Source of the DNA: Candidatus Hydrogenedentota bacterium
GTDB taxonomy: Bacteria; Hydrogenedentota; Hydrogenedentia; Hydrogenedentales; SCBR16-9
DNA length: 10,382 bases
Direction: 5' to 3'
NCBI GenBank assembly: GCA_007116095.1
Contig: SKJD01000135.1
Location: 1-10,382 of the forward strand
Shown: piece by piece, positions 1-7,481 of the stretch
Position numbering within the stretch: position 1 is the stretch's first letter
Layout: each line of letters starts with the position of its first letter
Program-made: the position numbers and the translations under genes
Notes under the pieces: generated by a model
What the model was told of the DNA's origin: nothing
Database searches by the model: none
Seen by the model: only the letters and a program-made list of their open reading frames with translations

Positions 1-410
1 TCCTTGTTGTGGGCGCCGATAGGTTGTGATTTACACATTCGATGCCCTGGAATGTCCAAATACCGGAAGATGTTGCTGTTATCCAGGCTGAGAGGTAGAC
101 GTTTGAATAGATAAGAAAGTTTCCTAAAATCCAAGCCGACCCGGCGCTGTGTCACTGAATGATTGAACATCCCGCCAGGCCGCCTTGTTCCTGAGAAAAC
201 CGCCTGGGGTCAAACAACCTGCTGTGAAAAACGCCAATAAAACCATGTGCGAATGGATGCGCCTGGGTGATTGTTTATCCAGAGGGCGCAAAAAAACAGT
301 CCCTACACAATTCAATCTTGAAACAGTGGAAAAGAGCTGTTGTTGAATATCCCGTCTTTCAAATGAGTCTTGGTATTGGCGGGGTTTTCCTCATATGCCG
401 CTTTTTCCGG

Positions 411-416
411 TATAAT
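411..416 (+). promoter_or_regulatory. Perfect -10 box (TATAAT) without a clear -35
   Basis: The hexamer TATAAT at 411-416 matches the sigma70 consensus exactly and lies in a locally A/T-rich patch. At 16-18 bp spacing the upstream hexamers match TTGACA at only two or three positions, and there is no TGn extension. If used, transcription would start near 423 and meet the terminator-like hairpin at 447-479 almost at once. Confidence 0.3.
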
Positions 417-446
417 AGCTATGTAAGCAATAATTATGTTGTAATG

Positions 447-479
447 CCGACCCCGACGCTTGTCCGGTTGTCGGTTTTT
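447..479 (+). terminator. Terminator-like hairpin with T5 tail
   Basis: CCGAC at 447-451 pairs with GTCGG at 470-474. The inner arm can also pair (CC with GG, then GAC 455-457 with GTC 462-464 around a GCTT loop), leaving one C-C mismatch and a two-T bulge. A register using CCGAC at 453-457 is also possible. The 3' arm is followed directly by TTTTT at 475-479. This could end transcription arriving from the left or from the TATAAT box at 411, isolating mcsA, which has its own promoter downstream. The stem is short and imperfect, so strength is uncertain. Confidence 0.4.
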
Positions 480-559
480 GGGGAAAGAAAACGTTGACCT
501 GACTTGGAAATTTTTGGTCGGGCCACCCGGTACGCCATCGGTAGAATTCGGGGGTGCAA

Positions 560-588
560 TGGACTGAAGCCTTGTGGGATGGTATACT
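560..588 (+). promoter_or_regulatory. Probable sigma70-type promoter for mcsA
   Basis: TGGACT at 560-565 (4 of 6 to TTGACA) is separated by exactly 17 bp from TATACT at 583-588 (5 of 6 to TATAAT). The predicted start, near 595, gives a leader of only about 23 nt before the mcsA ATG at 618. I found no CIRCE inverted repeat and no full CtsR tandem heptad around it, so heat-shock control is not visible. Confidence 0.55.
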
Positions 589-617
589 GTGGGTCAGGCT
601 AAAGTGGAAGTAAATGT

Positions 618-1139
618 ATGTTGTGTCAAAAATGCCATAAAAATGTCGCCACCGTACGATATGCTGAAGTCGTGGATGGGCGTGTTGTAGATCAGCATCT
701 TTGTGCGGTCTGCATGGCGCAACACCAGAAAAAAGCCACAAAAGGTTTTGAGCTGACGGGTCCAACGGTGCTGGGCAAGCGTTCCGTGCGGAAGCGCAGT
801 TCCCAGGAACTCGAACGCGCGCGACAGATATGCCCGACCTGCGGCGCCCGGCTTGGCGCTATCTTCGATGATGGCCAGGTGGGCTGTCAGCATTGCTACA
901 CGGCGTTTCGTATGGCGCTGGAGCCGCTGCTGCAAGACTTGCACCGGGCAACACGCCATCGGGGACGTATCGCTTCCGTGGACGACGCCAAGGCGCGGCT
1001 CCGGGAGGACCTGACCACCAAGCGCGCCTTGTTGCGAAGTGTGATTAAGGCGGAAAATTACGAAGAGGCCGCGGCCTTGCGCGATGAAATAAGAGCTTTG
1101 GAGTCTGGGTTGTATTTTTCGGATTCCGGAACGGATTAA
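618..1139 (+). CDS. mcsA: McsA-like zinc-finger / UVR-motif protein
   Basis: This is a 173-residue protein with the McsA layout. In Bacillus, McsA is a zinc-binding activator of the arginine kinase McsB and works with the ClpC protease. Four CxxC pairs are visible: C3/C6, C29/C32, C72/C75 and C90/C93, giving two four-cysteine zinc modules. A UVR motif follows at about residues 131-166 (core around N147-YEEAAALRDEI). This motif occurs in UvrB/UvrC and in the ClpC middle domain and mediates helical contacts. The start at 618 has a GGAAG ribosome site at 606-610 and fits the N-terminal CxxC seen in the family; the ATG at 614 is out of frame. The gene is first in the operon, and its TAA is 1-7 bp from the next gene. 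All zinc ligands are intact. Family assignment is firm; the partner here is an atypical McsB, so its exact role is inferred. Confidence 0.88.
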   Translation: MLCQKCHKNVATVRYAEVVDGRVVDQHLCAVCMAQHQKKATKGFELTGPTVLGKRSVRKRSSQELERARQICPTCGARLGAIFDDGQVGCQHCYTAFRMALEPLLQDLHRATRHRGRIASVDDAKARLREDLTTKRALLRSVIKAENYEEAAALRDEIRALESGLYFSDSGTD

Positions 1140-1140
1140 G

Positions 1141-2409
1141 TTGGGCATGCTGGTAGATACACGCATCGAAAAGCCGCCATCCTGGTTCAATAAAGAGGCG
1201 CCCGACGGCGTCATGGCCTTGTTCTGTCAGTGCACGTTGTCCCGCAATCTCCCGGATTTACCCTTTGTGCCGCAGGCAAGCCTGGTGGAGAAGGAGATGG
1301 TGGAAGAGCGGGTGCTTCAGGTGCTGGAAAATACGCGCCTGCTTTCACAGGGCAGCTACTATAACCTGGACAGCCTGGAGCCTGTGGAGCGGCGTTTTCT
1401 CGCTGAACGACAGTTGATCTCCAGTGATCTGCTCTATGGCGTGGGGCCGCGCGGCGTCTTTGTCGCCTCGGACCAACGCAGCAGCATCATGATCAATGCC
1501 CTGGACCATGTGACCATCCGCGTATTAAATGCAGGTATGCAGGTGCAGGAATGCTGGGAACGCGCCCTGGAATACGACACGATGCTCAATGACATCTTGG
1601 GCTTCGCTTTTGATGAAGAGCTGGGCTATCTTTGCACCCAGTTGCGCAATGTCGGCACCGGCATGAAGGCCAATGTGCTGTTGCACTTGCCCGCCCTGGC
1701 CCTGTTGGGCAATGCGCAAGAACAGGCGGACCGGGTTAACAGCCAGCGCCTGGCGCTACAGGGCGTCGCCGCCGGAAGCCAAGGAGCCCCGGAACGCAAG
1801 GCAACCGTACCGCGCGCTGTGCAGTCCAAGTCGAAACAAGTATCGTCTACCCTCCAGCAGGAAACGTCGTTGCCTGTATCGGATACGGTTGCGCCCTCCC
1901 TGTCGGGGGCCGAAGGGTTGGAAGCTGGCGCGGAGCAATCGCTCATAAGCACCTTGGACGGGCTCAGCCTCGCGCCCTTGAAATCGACCTTGGGCGATCT
2001 CTATTTATTGGTGAATGAGAGCACCCTTGGGCTCTCCGAAGACGACATCTGTTTCCATCTGCGGCATGCCGCCTCCAAGATCATGACCGAAGAACGCGGG
2101 GCGCGCAAGCAGTTGATGCGTGACAATCGCTGTATTCTGGAGGACCGGGTTGGCCGAGCCAGTGGAATTGCCGCCGGGGCGCGGCTGTTGGGCTTTGCCG
2201 AGGGACTGCAATTGCTCTCTTCGCTGCGGCTGGGAAGCGATTTGGAACTACTGGACCCGATCCCGCCCCAGGATCTCAATACATTAATGCTTCAATCGCA
2301 AGGCGCCCAGCTTGAAATGGCGCAAGGGCGCGCCTGCGATGCCTATAGGTTGAACATGGAACGGGCGGCGCTTTTTCGCAGCCGTTTTTCCATGGGATTG
2401 GAAAGGTAA
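1141..2409 (+). CDS. Degenerate McsB-family protein (probable pseudo-arginine-kinase)
   Basis: This is a 422-residue protein; McsB is usually about 350-365. Family signatures are clear: ERRFLAERQLIS (83-94), SIMINALDH (115-123), GFAFDEELGYL (154-164), NVGTGMKANVLLHLPAL (170-186), STLGLSEDDI (294-303), LEDRVGRASGI (333-343), LRLG (362-365) and RAALFRSRF (408-416). By hand alignment to Bacillus McsB, the catalytic Cys of the SCPTN motif is Q167, the SRIR arginines near residue 30 are gone, the Arg of EEDHIR is T125, the Arg of GTGLRAS is K176, and the RGxYGE loop is replaced near Q207 by a low-complexity insert (about 217-284). Phosphotransfer is therefore unlikely; an adaptor or scaffold role for ClpC is my inference. 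The TTG at 1141 or the ATG at 1147 could start it; neither has a strong ribosome site, which suggests coupling to mcsA. The C-terminal RDxxRA phosphoarginine motif reads LNMERA (404-409), so only its last Arg-Ala remains. Confidence 0.8.
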   Translation: MGMLVDTRIEKPPSWFNKEAPDGVMALFCQCTLSRNLPDLPFVPQASLVEKEMVEERVLQVLENTRLLSQGSYYNLDSLEPVERRFLAERQLISSDLLYGVGPRGVFVASDQRSSIMINALDHVTIRVLNAGMQVQECWERALEYDTMLNDILGFAFDEELGYLCTQLRNVGTGMKANVLLHLPALALLGNAQEQADRVNSQRLALQGVAAGSQGAPERKATVPRAVQSKSKQVSSTLQQETSLPVSDTVAPSLSGAEGLEAGAEQSLISTLDGLSLAPLKSTLGDLYLLVNESTLGLSEDDICFHLRHAASKIMTEERGARKQLMRDNRCILEDRVGRASGIAAGARLLGFAEGLQLLSSLRLGSDLELLDPIPPQDLNTLMLQSQGAQLEMAQGRACDAYRLNMERAALFRSRFSMGLER

Positions 2410-2416
2410 TATTGCT

Positions 2417-4876
2417 ATGTGGGAACGATTCACGGAACGAGCCAAGCATGTGGTTAGCGCCGCACGCGAAGAGGCCACCCGGCTGGGGAGCGAATATGTG
2501 CGGACCGAGCACATTTTGCTCGGACTTTGCCGGGAACCGGATGGAATCGCGGCGCGGGCGCTCGAGAATCTTGGTGTGGATATCGAAGCGTTGGCGTTGG
2601 AGATTGAGCACCAGGTGCAGCCAGGGGCTGCGGTGGTGTCCGGGGATGATATCGCCTTCACGCCACGGGCAAAAAAAGTACTTGAACTGGCCGTGGAAGA
2701 AGCGCGGCGTTTCAACCATTCCTACATCGGCACCGAACACATACTGCTGGGCCTGCTAAAAGAAGGCGAAGGTATCGCCGCGCGGGTTCTGGAAGAAATG
2801 AAAATCGATCTGGGACGCATCCAGGCGGAAGTCATACGTCTTCTGGGCGATCAGGGGCGTGGCGCGACGCCGGAAGCCCAGACCAGTAAAAAATCGCAGA
2901 CACCCGCGCTGGATACCTTCGGACGGGACCTGACCCAATTGGCCCGGGAGGGCAAGCTGGACCCGGTGGTGGGACGCGCTGGCGAGATCGAGCGCGTGAT
3001 TCAGGTGCTCAGCCGCCGCACGAAGAACAACCCGGTTCTCATTGGCGAGGCAGGCGTTGGCAAGACCGCCATTGTGGAGGGGCTTGCGCAGTCTGTGGTG
3101 AATTGTGATGTCCCGGATTTATTGCTGGGCAAGCGTGTACTGACCTTGGATTTGGCCGGGGTGGTCGCGGGCACGAAGTACCGTGGCCAATTTGAAGAGC
3201 GCCTGAAGTCGGTGATGAAGGAAATCCGCCGTGCGGACAATATCATCTTGTTCATCGATGAGCTGCATACCCTCGTGGGCGCGGGCGCTGCCGAAGGCGC
3301 GGTGGACGCCGCCAATATGCTGAAGCCCTCCCTGTCGCGCGGCGAACTCCAATGCATCGGCGCCACCACCATGGACGAGTACCGCAAATACATTGAAAAA
3401 GACGCGGCATTGGCCCGGCGCTTCCAGACGATTCTGGTCGAAGCGCCTACGGTCGATCAAACCATAGAGATTATCAAGGGCCTGCGGGACAAGTATGAGG
3501 CCCATCACCGGGTAAAGTTTTCGGACGAGGCGGTGGTTGCGGCCGCGCGCCTCTCCGATCAGTATATCAGCGACCGCTTTCTGCCGGACAAGGCCGTGGA
3601 CGTCATCGACGAGGCCGGTAGCCGCGCCCGGTTGCAGGTGACCACCCGCCCGATGGAACTCAAGGATATCGAGCAGGACATCGAACAGGTTACCCAGGAG
3701 AAGGAAGCCGCGATCCACAGCCAGGAATATGAAAAGGCCGCCGGCTTACGCGACCAGGAACGCGCCCTCATCACCAAACTGGAGGAGCGTAAGCGCGAAT
3801 GGGAGCTGAAGCGGGACTCTGCCGAGGTGATCGTCGGGCCGGAGGAGATTGCCTATATCGTCTCGAAGTGGACGGGCGTGCCTTTGACGAAACTGGAAGA
3901 AAAAGAATCCGAGCGCTTGCTGCGCATTCGCGAGGAACTCAAGAAATCCGTTATTGGCCAGGAAGAGGCAATTGATGCGCTGGCGCGCGCCATCCAGCGT
4001 TCGCGCTCTGGCCTGGGTCAGCACAGGCGTCCGGTGGGCTCCTTTCTTTGCCTTGGGCCCACGGGCGTGGGTAAGACATTGATGGCCAAGACCTTGGCGA
4101 CCTTCCTCTTCGGTAATGAGGACGCGTTGATTACGATCGATATGTCCGAATACATGGAGAAATTCAACGTTTCCCGGCTTACAGGTGCACCTCCTGGCTA
4201 CGTTGGGTATAATGAAGGCGGTCAGCTCACCGAGCAGGTGCGTCGTCGCCCCTATTCGGTGGTTCTGTTTGACGAGATTGAAAAAGCGCACCCGGATGTT
4301 TTCAATTCCCTGTTGCAGGTGCTGGAAGAAGGCCGCATGACAGACGCCACGGGCCGGCATGTGGACTTCCGCAACACCGTCATCCTGATGACCAGCAACG
4401 TGGGCGCCCGGCGGATCGGCAAGAATGTAACGGTCGGTTTCCAGCGCGACGATGTCGAGGGCGATTACCAGCGGATGAAGGAGCGGGTTATTGAAGAAGC
4501 CAAGAAGGTCTTCAACCCCGAGTTCATGAACCGCATTGATGAAACCCTGGTCTTCGGTCGCTTGGGCAATGAGCATCTGCTCAAGATTGTTGACATTGAG
4601 GTGCGTGAGGTGATAGATAGAGTCTCAGCGAAGGGCCTCTTCTTGGAAGTGGGAGAGGACTCCAGGGCTTTCCTGGTGCAAAAGGGCAGCAGCGAAGAAT
4701 ATGGTGCGCGTCCCTTACGCCGGGCTGTTCAGCTATATATCGAGGATCCCCTGGCGGAATTGTTGCTTCGTGGGGGGCTGGAACCGGGAACGAAAATCAT
4801 TGTACGCCCGGCGGACATCGAAGAACGTTTGCTTCTTGAGCCCGTCGTGCCAGCCGTGGAAGGTGTAGCTACTTGA
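2417..4876 (+). CDS. clpC: ClpC, AAA+ unfoldase of the Clp protease
   Basis: This is an 819-residue, full-length Hsp100 ATPase that unfolds substrates and feeds them to ClpP in the cytosol. Two Clp-N repeats span about 3-145, each with a TEHILLGL motif (30-37 and 106-113). ATPase domain 1 has Walker A GEAGVGKT (210-217) and Walker B ILFIDELH (277-284). A middle domain with a UVR-like helix (about 428-451) marks it as ClpC rather than ClpA. ATPase domain 2 has Walker A GPTGVGKT (547-554), Walker [10 protein letters not shown] (615-623) and sensor-2 GARPLRR (763-769). VGF at 673-675 lies in the ClpP-docking loop, so a ClpP partner is expected; clpP is not in this window. Glutamates E31 and E107 align with the phosphoarginine-binding glutamates of Bacillus ClpC. 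The ATG follows AAAGG (2402-2406) and lies 7 bp after the McsB-like gene. All motifs look functional. Confidence 0.96.
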   Translation: MWERFTERAKHVVSAAREEATRLGSEYVRTEHILLGLCREPDGIAARALENLGVDIEALALEIEHQVQPGAAVVSGDDIAFTPRAKKVLELAVEEARRFNHSYIGTEHILLGLLKEGEGIAARVLEEMKIDLGRIQAEVIRLLGDQGRGATPEAQTSKKSQTPALDTFGRDLTQLAREGKLDPVVGRAGEIERVIQVLSRRTKNNPVLIGEAGVGKTAIVEGLAQSVVNCDVPDLLLGKRVLTLDLAGVVAGTKYRGQFEERLKSVMKEIRRADNIILFIDELHTLVGAGAAEGAVDAANMLKPSLSRGELQCIGATTMDEYRKYIEKDAALARRFQTILVEAPTVDQTIEIIKGLRDKYEAHHRVKFSDEAVVAAARLSDQYISDRFLPDKAVDVIDEAGSRARLQVTTRPMELKDIEQDIEQVTQEKEAAIHSQEYEKAAGLRDQERALITKLEERKREWELKRDSAEVIVGPEEIAYIVSKWTGVPLTKLEEKESERLLRIREELKKSVIGQEEAIDALARAIQRSRSGLGQHRRPVGSFLCLGPTGVGKTLMAKTLATFLFGNEDALITIDMSEYMEKFNVSRLTGAPPGYVGYNEGGQLTEQVRRRPYSVVLFDEIEKAHPDVFNSLLQVLEEGRMTDATGRHVDFRNTVILMTSNVGARRIGKNVTVGFQRDDVEGDYQRMKERVIEEAKKVFNPEFMNRIDETLVFGRLGNEHLLKIVDIEVREVIDRVSAKGLFLEVGEDSRAFLVQKGSSEEYGARPLRRAVQLYIEDPLAELLLRGGLEPGTKIIVRPADIEERLLLEPVVPAVEGVAT

Positions 4877-7173
4877 AAAACATAGCCATTGGCCTCGCCA
4901 TTGCGCTGATTGCGCTTGTACCAGGTGTATGGGGACAGGAACAAGACAGCATTATCAGCGAAGTTCAAATCGAAGGATTGGAACGGGTCAGCGAGCAGGT
5001 CGTGCGTGCACGCCTGGAGGTCCAGTCCGGACAACGCTACAACCCCCGCGCCGTCTCACGTGATATACGCCGCCTCTTTGATCTCGGGTATTTCGCCAAC
5101 GTACAGGCGGCCGTTACGCCCGTGGGCAACCAGGTGGTGCTTACCTATATCATTGAAGAAAAACTGGTGGTGCAGGAAATCAGCGTCACCGGTAACCGTC
5201 GTGTACGTGATCGACAAATACGAAGCGTGTTGACGACCCGCGAGGGACAACCATTCCTGCCGGAAAATCAGGAGCAGGATCGCCAGGCCATTGTACAGTT
5301 GTATGAAGGCCGGGGTTATGCCAACACGGTGGTGGACGCCGTGGTGGAGCAGGTTGGACCTTCCCGGGTTCGCGTTTATTACAACATTGAAGAAGGCCGC
5401 AAGGCGCGCATTCGCAGTATCGACTTTGTGGGCAATGAACTGCTCACGGACCGCGCCCTGCGTCGCGAGATCGACACCAGCCGGGCCTGGTGGTTCCTCG
5501 GCGGTCGTTATGAAGAAGACCGCTTCGAGCAGGACCTGCAAAATCTCATTGATGTCTATAGTGATTATGGCCGGCTGGAGGTGGATGTGCCCCGTGCGGA
5601 CATCGAATACTCTGATGACGGCAAGCGCATGGACATTACGGTCTATATCAACGAAGGGCCGGAGTACCGCGTGAATGTGCTGGAGTTCTCGGAAAACATT
5701 GTCTACGACGATGATGAGCTGCTGGACACGATTCAGGTGCAGGCCGGGGATCTGCACAACCGGGGCCAGGTGCTGCGGGATGCCGATTTGATTGAGCAGG
5801 GCTACCAGGAAAGCGGCTATGTTAATGCGCTTATCACGCCCCAAGTGACCCTGGACCGGGACGCCAAGACCACCCACGTGGTGCATAACATCAATGAGGG
5901 GGTGCTCAAGTACATCCGCGAAATCGACATTACCGGCAACGAAGTCACCAAGGACGAAGTCATCCGCCGGGAAATGCTGATTTCTCCGGGCGAACGCTTT
6001 GACGGGGTTTCCGTGCGTGACTCGCAGCGCCGCATTGAAAATACACGCTATTTTGACAATGTGCGTATTACCCTGGACGACTATGAAGGCGAAGGCCGTT
6101 TCACCAATTTGCTGGTGGATGTGGAAGAAGGCAAGACCGGCAATTTCAACTTCGGCTTCGGCTATAGTTCGGAAGACCGCCTGGGCGGTTTCGCTGAGCT
6201 GCGCCTGAATAATTTTGATATCACCAACTGGCCGACCTTCTCCGGCGGTGGCCAGCAGTTTGCCGCACGGGTGAATGTGGGAGAGCGTCGGGATCAATAT
6301 AGCCTCAGTTTTACGGATCCGGAGATTTTCGGCTACCCGCTTTCCTTTGGCGCGGATTTATATGACGAATCGTACCGGGTGCGGGGTGGCGCCAATTACC
6401 GCGAAGACCAGCGGGGTGCGCAGTTGCGCCTGGGCAAGGTCTTGTCGCCGCATGTGACGGTTCGCACGAGTATGGGCTACCAGAGCACCAATATTTCCGA
6501 GCTGCCGTTCTTCGTCAATCCGGAGATTCGCAGACAACGGGGACAATCCACCACCATCAGCAATTACTGGGAAATCGAGCGCAACACCCTGGACCGACAC
6601 TTCGATCCTTCCTCGGGCAGTGTGCATACCCTGGGGCTGCAGATTGCCGGCCTGGGCGGTGACAACAATTTCCTGAAATTCGAGCATGATTCCCAGTGGT
6701 TCTGGGCCCTGGATGAAGAAGAAAAATGGATATTCTCTTTCCGGACCCGGGAAGGCTACCTGACCGAATATGGCAGCTCGGACTACATTCCGCTTCAAGA
6801 CCGTTTCTATGCCGGTGGCACCAACACGGTCCGCGGTTTCCGTAATCGTGACATCGGTCCTTCCGGTCGGGAGTTCATCGTATTCGGCGATCGTTTCGCC
6901 TTGGGCGGCAACTTGCGCTGGGTGACGAATGTCGAGATGAAGTACAAGGTCACCGATATGCTGCGTGTGTATGCTTTTGTTGACTCGGCCGGCGTTTGGG
7001 CGGATACCAGTGACTTCAGCTTCGGCGACATGAAGCATGGCGCCGGTGTCGGCCTTGGGGTGGATGTACCGCGCATCGGACCAATCCGCGTGGACTACGG
7101 CTATCCGATCAATCCGGACGGCGATCAAAGCAGCAGCGGGCGTCTCCATATGACCACCGGATTCCGTTTCTAA
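4873..7173 (+). CDS. bamA: BamA outer-membrane protein assembly factor
   Basis: This is a 766-residue Omp85-family protein that folds and inserts beta-barrel proteins into the outer membrane. A signal peptide covers about 1-21 (Lys-Asn start, hydrophobic IAIGLAIALIALVPG core, cleavage near WG-Q). Five POTRA domains follow, at roughly 26-96, 98-174, 177-262, 265-343 and 346-420, several with the typical xxITGNxxV-type first strand. The rest, about 423-766, is the 16-strand barrel. It carries the VRGF motif at 653-656, which is essential in loop 6, and ends in aromatic F766 as outer-membrane barrels do. The start is TTG at 4873, overlapping the clpC stop in a TTGA (4 bp), with a GGAAGG ribosome site at 4858-4863. 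This start gives a complete signal peptide. Translational coupling to clpC is likely. Length and domains are normal for the family. Confidence 0.95.
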   Translation: MKNIAIGLAIALIALVPGVWGQEQDSIISEVQIEGLERVSEQVVRARLEVQSGQRYNPRAVSRDIRRLFDLGYFANVQAAVTPVGNQVVLTYIIEEKLVVQEISVTGNRRVRDRQIRSVLTTREGQPFLPENQEQDRQAIVQLYEGRGYANTVVDAVVEQVGPSRVRVYYNIEEGRKARIRSIDFVGNELLTDRALRREIDTSRAWWFLGGRYEEDRFEQDLQNLIDVYSDYGRLEVDVPRADIEYSDDGKRMDITVYINEGPEYRVNVLEFSENIVYDDDELLDTIQVQAGDLHNRGQVLRDADLIEQGYQESGYVNALITPQVTLDRDAKTTHVVHNINEGVLKYIREIDITGNEVTKDEVIRREMLISPGERFDGVSVRDSQRRIENTRYFDNVRITLDDYEGEGRFTNLLVDVEEGKTGNFNFGFGYSSEDRLGGFAELRLNNFDITNWPTFSGGGQQFAARVNVGERRDQYSLSFTDPEIFGYPLSFGADLYDESYRVRGGANYREDQRGAQLRLGKVLSPHVTVRTSMGYQSTNISELPFFVNPEIRRQRGQSTTISNYWEIERNTLDRHFDPSSGSVHTLGLQIAGLGGDNNFLKFEHDSQWFWALDEEEKWIFSFRTREGYLTEYGSSDYIPLQDRFYAGGTNTVRGFRNRDIGPSGREFIVFGDRFALGGNLRWVTNVEMKYKVTDMLRVYAFVDSAGVWADTSDFSFGDMKHGAGVGLGVDVPRIGPIRVDYGYPINPDGDQSSSGRLHMTTGFRF

Positions 7174-7180
7174 TCGCAAT

Positions 7181-7213
7181 AATGCTCGGACGCATGCCTG
7201 TTGTCTGAGCATT
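7181..7213 (+). other. Stem-loop after bamA (no T-tract)
   Basis: The sequence 7181-7190 pairs with 7204-7213 over 10 bp with one G-T wobble (AATGCTCGGA with TCTGAGCATT). The loop is 13 nt and contains the palindrome GCATGC. It begins 7 bp after the bamA stop codon. No run of T follows, so it is more likely a 3'-end stabilising or processing hairpin than a factor-independent terminator. Confidence 0.45.
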
Positions 7214-7228
7214 GTCGCCATCAGGCTT

Positions 7229-7276
7229 GCCCCATATGTGGTGTATGCTGGCCACAATAGTGCATGGGGCGCATAC
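7229..7276 (+). other. Competing hairpins in the bamA-skp gap
   Basis: GCCCCAT (7229-7235) can pair with ATGGGGC (7264-7270), enclosing TGTGG (7237-7241) paired with CCACA (7252-7256). Alternatively GTATGC (7243-7248), in the inner loop of that structure, can pair with GCATAC (7271-7276). The two folds interfere sterically, which is the kind of arrangement found in RNA switches, but chance complementarity over short stems is possible. It resembles no riboswitch class that I recognise. Confidence 0.25.
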
Positions 7277-7290
7277 AGGATGGGGTCAAT

Positions 7291-7320
7291 TTGCAACAAG
7301 CGCCGTGTCTTGCTTATACT
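7291..7320 (+). promoter_or_regulatory. Candidate sigma70-type promoter for skp
   Basis: TTGCAA (7291-7296, 4 of 6 to consensus) and TATACT (7315-7320, 5 of 6) are 18 bp apart. The predicted start near 7327 gives a leader of about 155 nt before the skp GTG. A second option, TTGACG at 7320-7325 with CATGAT at 7341-7346, has only a 15-bp spacer. I prefer the first. Confidence 0.4.
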
Positions 7321-7419
7321 TGACGCATAGCGTAAACAAACATGATAAGCGTGTCCTGTGTCTGCCACGGCAGTAACAGCGACCATGTAAAGCATTGAAC
7401 CTGGTGCAGCAGGCGTCTG

Positions 7420-7445
7420 CGTGTGAAAGTGTGCTGTATCACACG
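7420..7445 (+). repeat. Inverted repeat CGTGTGA-N12-TCACACG upstream of skp
   Basis: A perfect 7-bp inverted repeat (7420-7426 and 7439-7445) sits 36 bp before the skp start. It could be an RNA hairpin in the leader or a binding site for a dimeric regulator. The 12-nt spacing is too long for a CRP-type site (TGTGA-N6-TCACA), although the half-sites look similar. The owner is unknown. Confidence 0.3.
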
Positions 7446-7481
7446 GACCAGTAACCCAGTAACTGAAAAGGATTTTCGACC

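Larger units (their letters stand above)
1..559. other. Upstream region without a convincing gene
   Basis: I see no supported gene here. Frame 1 on the + strand is open from the left edge to a TAA at 112-114 (about 37 codons). It could be the 3' end of a gene that starts outside the window, but the residues match no family I recognise and chance is equally likely. Short open frames on both strands between 124 and 500 have no family signature and no good ribosome site. A small hairpin at 259-289 is followed by an A-run, which is the wrong polarity for a + strand terminator. The stretch 300-440 is richer in A/T than the coding DNA to the right, as expected for a regulatory region. The TATAAT box and terminator-like hairpin inside it are listed separately. 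Confidence 0.6.
7174..7481. other. Structured intergenic region between bamA and skp
   Basis: This 308-bp gap has no supported gene. It holds a stem-loop just after bamA, a second set of partly competing hairpins, a candidate promoter, a palindrome near the skp start, and the skp ribosome site; the main elements are listed separately. A small CTGC/GCAG hairpin (7362-7373) is also present. No T-rich intrinsic terminator follows bamA, so some read-through into skp is possible. Confidence 0.6.

Noticed and set aside
259..296. GCGCC/GGCGC hairpin next to an A7 run
   Set aside because: On the + strand an A-run, not a T-run, follows the stem. On the - strand the T-run comes before the stem. Neither orientation makes an intrinsic terminator.
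267..497. 76-codon + strand open frame before mcsA
   Set aside because: It runs through the TATAAT box and the terminator-like hairpin, lacks a ribosome site and has no recognisable motif.
494..510. Possible CtsR-like heptad (GTTGACC) upstream of mcsA
   Set aside because: Only the first heptad fits; the second, three bases later, matches at 3 of 7 positions. CtsR sites need both, so this is probably chance.
5056..6297. Long minus-strand open frame (413 codons) opposite bamA
   Set aside because: It lies wholly inside bamA on the other strand, has no family signature, and reflects codon-position bias in a G+C-rich gene. The same applies to long antisense frames opposite clpC, lpxD and lpxC.
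7421..7444. CRP-type site (TGTGA...TCACA) upstream of skp
   Set aside because: The half-sites match, but the spacer is too long for the N6 spacing of CRP sites; kept only as an unassigned inverted repeat.
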